Shown: positions 63,201 to 64,000 of the stretch, piece by piece
Layout: each line of letters begins with the position of its first letter
Position numbering within the stretch: position 1 is the stretch's first letter
From: Pedobacter sp. MC2016-24
Lineage (GTDB): Bacteria > Bacteroidota > Bacteroidia > Sphingobacteriales > Sphingobacteriaceae
NCBI RefSeq assembly: GCF_015223055.1
Contig: NZ_JADFBX010000007.1
Span: 62,001 to 126,000 of the forward strand
DNA: 64,000 bases
Direction of reading: 5' to 3'
Program-made: the position numbers and the translations under genes
The notes under the pieces: model-generated
The model's database searches: none
What the model saw: only the letters and a program-made list of their open reading frames with translations
What the model was told of the DNA's origin: nothing

Positions 63201-63743
63201 CCTTTAGCCTTAATTTATCAGGGAAATGCTGTCTCTCCGCATTATGGAGCTTTGATTAATGAGTTTGGCTATAAACGTTTTTCTTTACTCACCAATTTTA
63301 CTTATAAAATGGGACATCATTTCTTTGTTCCGGTAATTCAGTACAGTACGGCCTATGGAGGCGCATCGCAAATTTCCTCAGACTGGGATAAAAGGTGGAT
63401 GAAGCCTGGTGATGAGGTGTTTACCAATACGCCTGCGGCACCAACAGTATTGACTGGCCTGAATGTTTATGATCAGTACACGCAATATGCTGATGTCAAT
63501 GTCGAAACTGCTTCAATAATTCGGTTCAGAGAGTTGTTGATCAATTACAAACTTCCGGTAAAATCGAGAGCTAACTATCCCTCGTCTGTATTTACCATTG
63601 GTCTGCAGGTTAGAAATCTGGCCACTTATAAATTTAACAAAGCAGGCCTGGATCCGGAGTACTTTACCACTACGACGCAAAATAGTACGACAATTTTGCC
63701 CCCAACACCTGAATATTCGCTCATTCTAAAAGCAAACTTTTAA
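60255..63743 (+). CDS. SusC/RagA transporter 3 with STN signalling domain
   Basis: This 1162-residue TonB-dependent transporter has an STN (secretin/TonB N-terminal) domain, the part that talks to FecR. The signal peptide ends near residue 43 (V-S-F-A-Q). STN covers about 45-120 (T-L-E-R-L-I-K-E-I-S-T-Q-T-G-Y-N-V). A carboxypeptidase-regulatory-like domain follows at about 133-215 (G-E-A-L-V-G-A-N-V-K-V-K-G). The plug and barrel then end in L-K-A-N-F. The long N-terminal extension (M-Y-K-I-Y-T-K-I-M-C-N-W) before the signal core is common in Pedobacter-type STN-SusC proteins. It is preceded by ECF and FecR genes, so it is likely self-inducing. SusD begins 11 bp after its stop. Confidence 0.94.
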   Translation: MYKIYTKIMCNWRCMYKPFLIMKLTTIILIVSMMQVSAVSFAQRVTLRRQKITLERLIKEISTQTGYNVLLPADKISTDKIIAAGFSNATLTTVMDTALQGSDLTYVIKDKTIIVQAKEKSILGNIADYLKLINVTGRILNEKGEALVGANVKVKGTTKVTLTDANGRYILNSLDERAILTISFLGYKTQEVRVGTKMADIKMELASNKLDEINVIVSTGYQRLPKERAAGSFGFVTQEDLDKRSNSNILTYLEGQVTGLLTGADGKLTIRGQSTIAASSNKDPLIVLDGFPIERNVESINPNDVESITVLKDASAASIWGVRAANGVIVIQTKRGRSSRKPLDIDFSSTFSITPAADIHKLPYASSASYIEFEKFKVDNKLTLFTTGVPRSAISPVLDAYLNHPADANQMVEPLKSINAYDEFSDLFMTSASREQYALAIAGRGEKSTHRASFSYDNTNAQFKQNNSKRFVTDLFETLTISSKLRAQVGLNYAMNTSLNNGMNYTDLKNLLPYQRILDDNGGYIPQAQTFYQGDKQAYVSAGYPYNWDYNLMQEFNNKNNTIKTSNINVTAGLNYEILKGLSANLGYQYESGNTITKNSYNEDTYLVRNSVNYATTIKNGILTSGIPKGGIYKEYNNDFYSQTYRGMLKYDGDFLHGKHVISAIAGTEVRELGNKASNQTKYGYDPQSLQFARVNYNAFYTDVRGNTQNLIPDETVFQDDLNRFVSIYTNAGYTYDDKYTLNASARLDQTNLFGSSEQYKNVWLWSAGLSWQLHKERFFEMGIFNSLILRATYGINGNVNKSTSPFLIANVATNTQNNLPYAYVSNPTNPLLRWEKTKVANLGLDFAMLKQRLRGSLEYYNRSSSDLLGNATVNGTYGFNTAFINYASLTNTGIDVNLSGLILSDGLKWLATLNYSYNKNKITKVDFPQKTVGSYLAGVPQIGLPLNYLYSYKWAGLSATGAPQVYNEKGEAVGYKTEMANPLALIYQGNAVSPHYGALINEFGYKRFSLLTNFTYKMGHHFFVPVIQYSTAYGGASQISSDWDKRWMKPGDEVFTNTPAAPTVLTGLNVYDQYTQYADVNVETASIIRFRELLINYKLPVKSRANYPSSVFTIGLQVRNLATYKFNKAGLDPEYFTTTTQNSTTILPPTPEYSLILKANF

Positions 63744-63754
63744 ATCATAAGCAT

Positions 63755-64000
63755 ATGAGAAGTTTAAAATATATCTGTTTCCTTTTGGTACTTACTATCA
63801 GTTTAACGGGCTGTAAAAAGTATCTGGATATTGTGCCTAAAGGAAAAATTATTCCTCAAAAGACCAACGACTATCGTTTATTACTGGATCAGATTTCACC
63901 AAGGGGAAGCTCTAATGGTTTCACGCAAAGCTTTAGCAACGATGTACTGCTGTCGGATGACATGGAGGTCAATACTTTTTCGGCTGGTTTTTATAAAGCC
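63755..64000 (+). CDS. SusD/RagB lipoprotein 3, 3'-truncated by window end
   Basis: The first 82 codons of a SusD-family gene are visible. The lipoprotein signal ends S-L-T-G-C (Cys20) and is followed by K-K-Y-L-D-I-V-P-K-G-K-I-I-P, the usual start of RagB-type SusD proteins. It starts 11 bp after the STN-SusC stop. It is the surface partner of that transporter. The rest lies outside the window. Confidence 0.9.
   Translation, partial: MRSLKYICFLLVLTISLTGCKKYLDIVPKGKIIPQKTNDYRLLLDQISPRGSSNGFTQSFSNDVLLSDDMEVNTFSAGFYKA

Noticed and set aside
1..64000. tRNA, rRNA, CRISPR arrays, insertion sequences, prophage genes
   Set aside because: I looked for tandem spacers, transposase and integrase motifs and RNA-gene signatures and saw none.

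Overview
The window looks like chromosomal DNA of a Bacteroidota bacterium, most probably a Pedobacter-like member of the Sphingobacteriaceae. The evidence is three SusC/SusD pairs, the ECF sigma/FecR/STN-SusC arrangement, many exported glycoside hydrolases with Sec or lipoprotein signals, families largely confined to Bacteroidota (GH92, DUF5009, DUF5010, DUF5017, DUF5703, BACON), A-rich leaders of the 'AACCAAA' type and -7 boxes of the form TAnnTTTG. Almost all of it is polysaccharide-utilisation DNA. I see no tRNA, rRNA, CRISPR, insertion sequence or phage gene.

Layout. (1) 1-957: 3' part of a GH20 beta-hexosaminidase. (2) 1142-18477 (+): one long operon-like run of a phosphodiester glycosidase, an exported FAD oxidoreductase, SusC/SusD/DUF5017, a GHL10-type hydrolase, a DUF5009 membrane protein, an MFS carrier, two tandem SGNH esterases, DUF4434, an N-acylglucosamine 2-epimerase and an unknown exported protein. 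(3) 18694-20895 (+): S46 dipeptidyl-peptidase. (4) 21202-24677 (+): ROK sugar kinase and a membrane-spanning kelch/SARP-like regulator. (5) 24944-39075 (+): cytochrome c, haem-containing sugar-dehydrogenase-like lipoprotein, GH92, GH71/99-like, sialate O-acetylesterase, FucP-type carrier, GH2 and GH43. (6) 39140-52103 (-): DUF5703 glycosidase; SusC/SusD/GH99-like/BACON-LRR surface system; ThuA and MFS. (7) 52326-57966 (+): small exported protein, GH2, DUF5010. (8) 58130-64000 (+): ECF sigma, FecR, STN-SusC and the start of SusD.

How the parts fit. SusC/SusD and the BACON/DUF5017 lipoproteins would bind and import oligosaccharides. Surface and periplasmic GH20, GH92, GH99-like, GH2, GH43 and esterases would trim them, and FucP/MFS carriers would move sugars across the inner membrane. 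The epimerase, ROK kinase and NagX-like DUF5009 protein point to N-acetylhexosamine catabolism. The substrate is inferred: an acetylated, alpha-mannose and HexNAc-containing glycan would suit the enzyme set.

The most interesting signal is a 33-bp element with three TTAAT/TTATG-like repeats exactly 11 bp apart. Three copies are close to identical and two are looser. They lie in front of five transcription units in this window, on both strands, which suggests that these blocks form one regulon. The kelch/SARP membrane regulator encoded in the middle is a candidate controller, though nothing in the sequence proves it. Other points are a glycine-rich repeat insertion in one SusD, a REP-like palindrome read in frame inside fecR, and two leader-like small ORFs.
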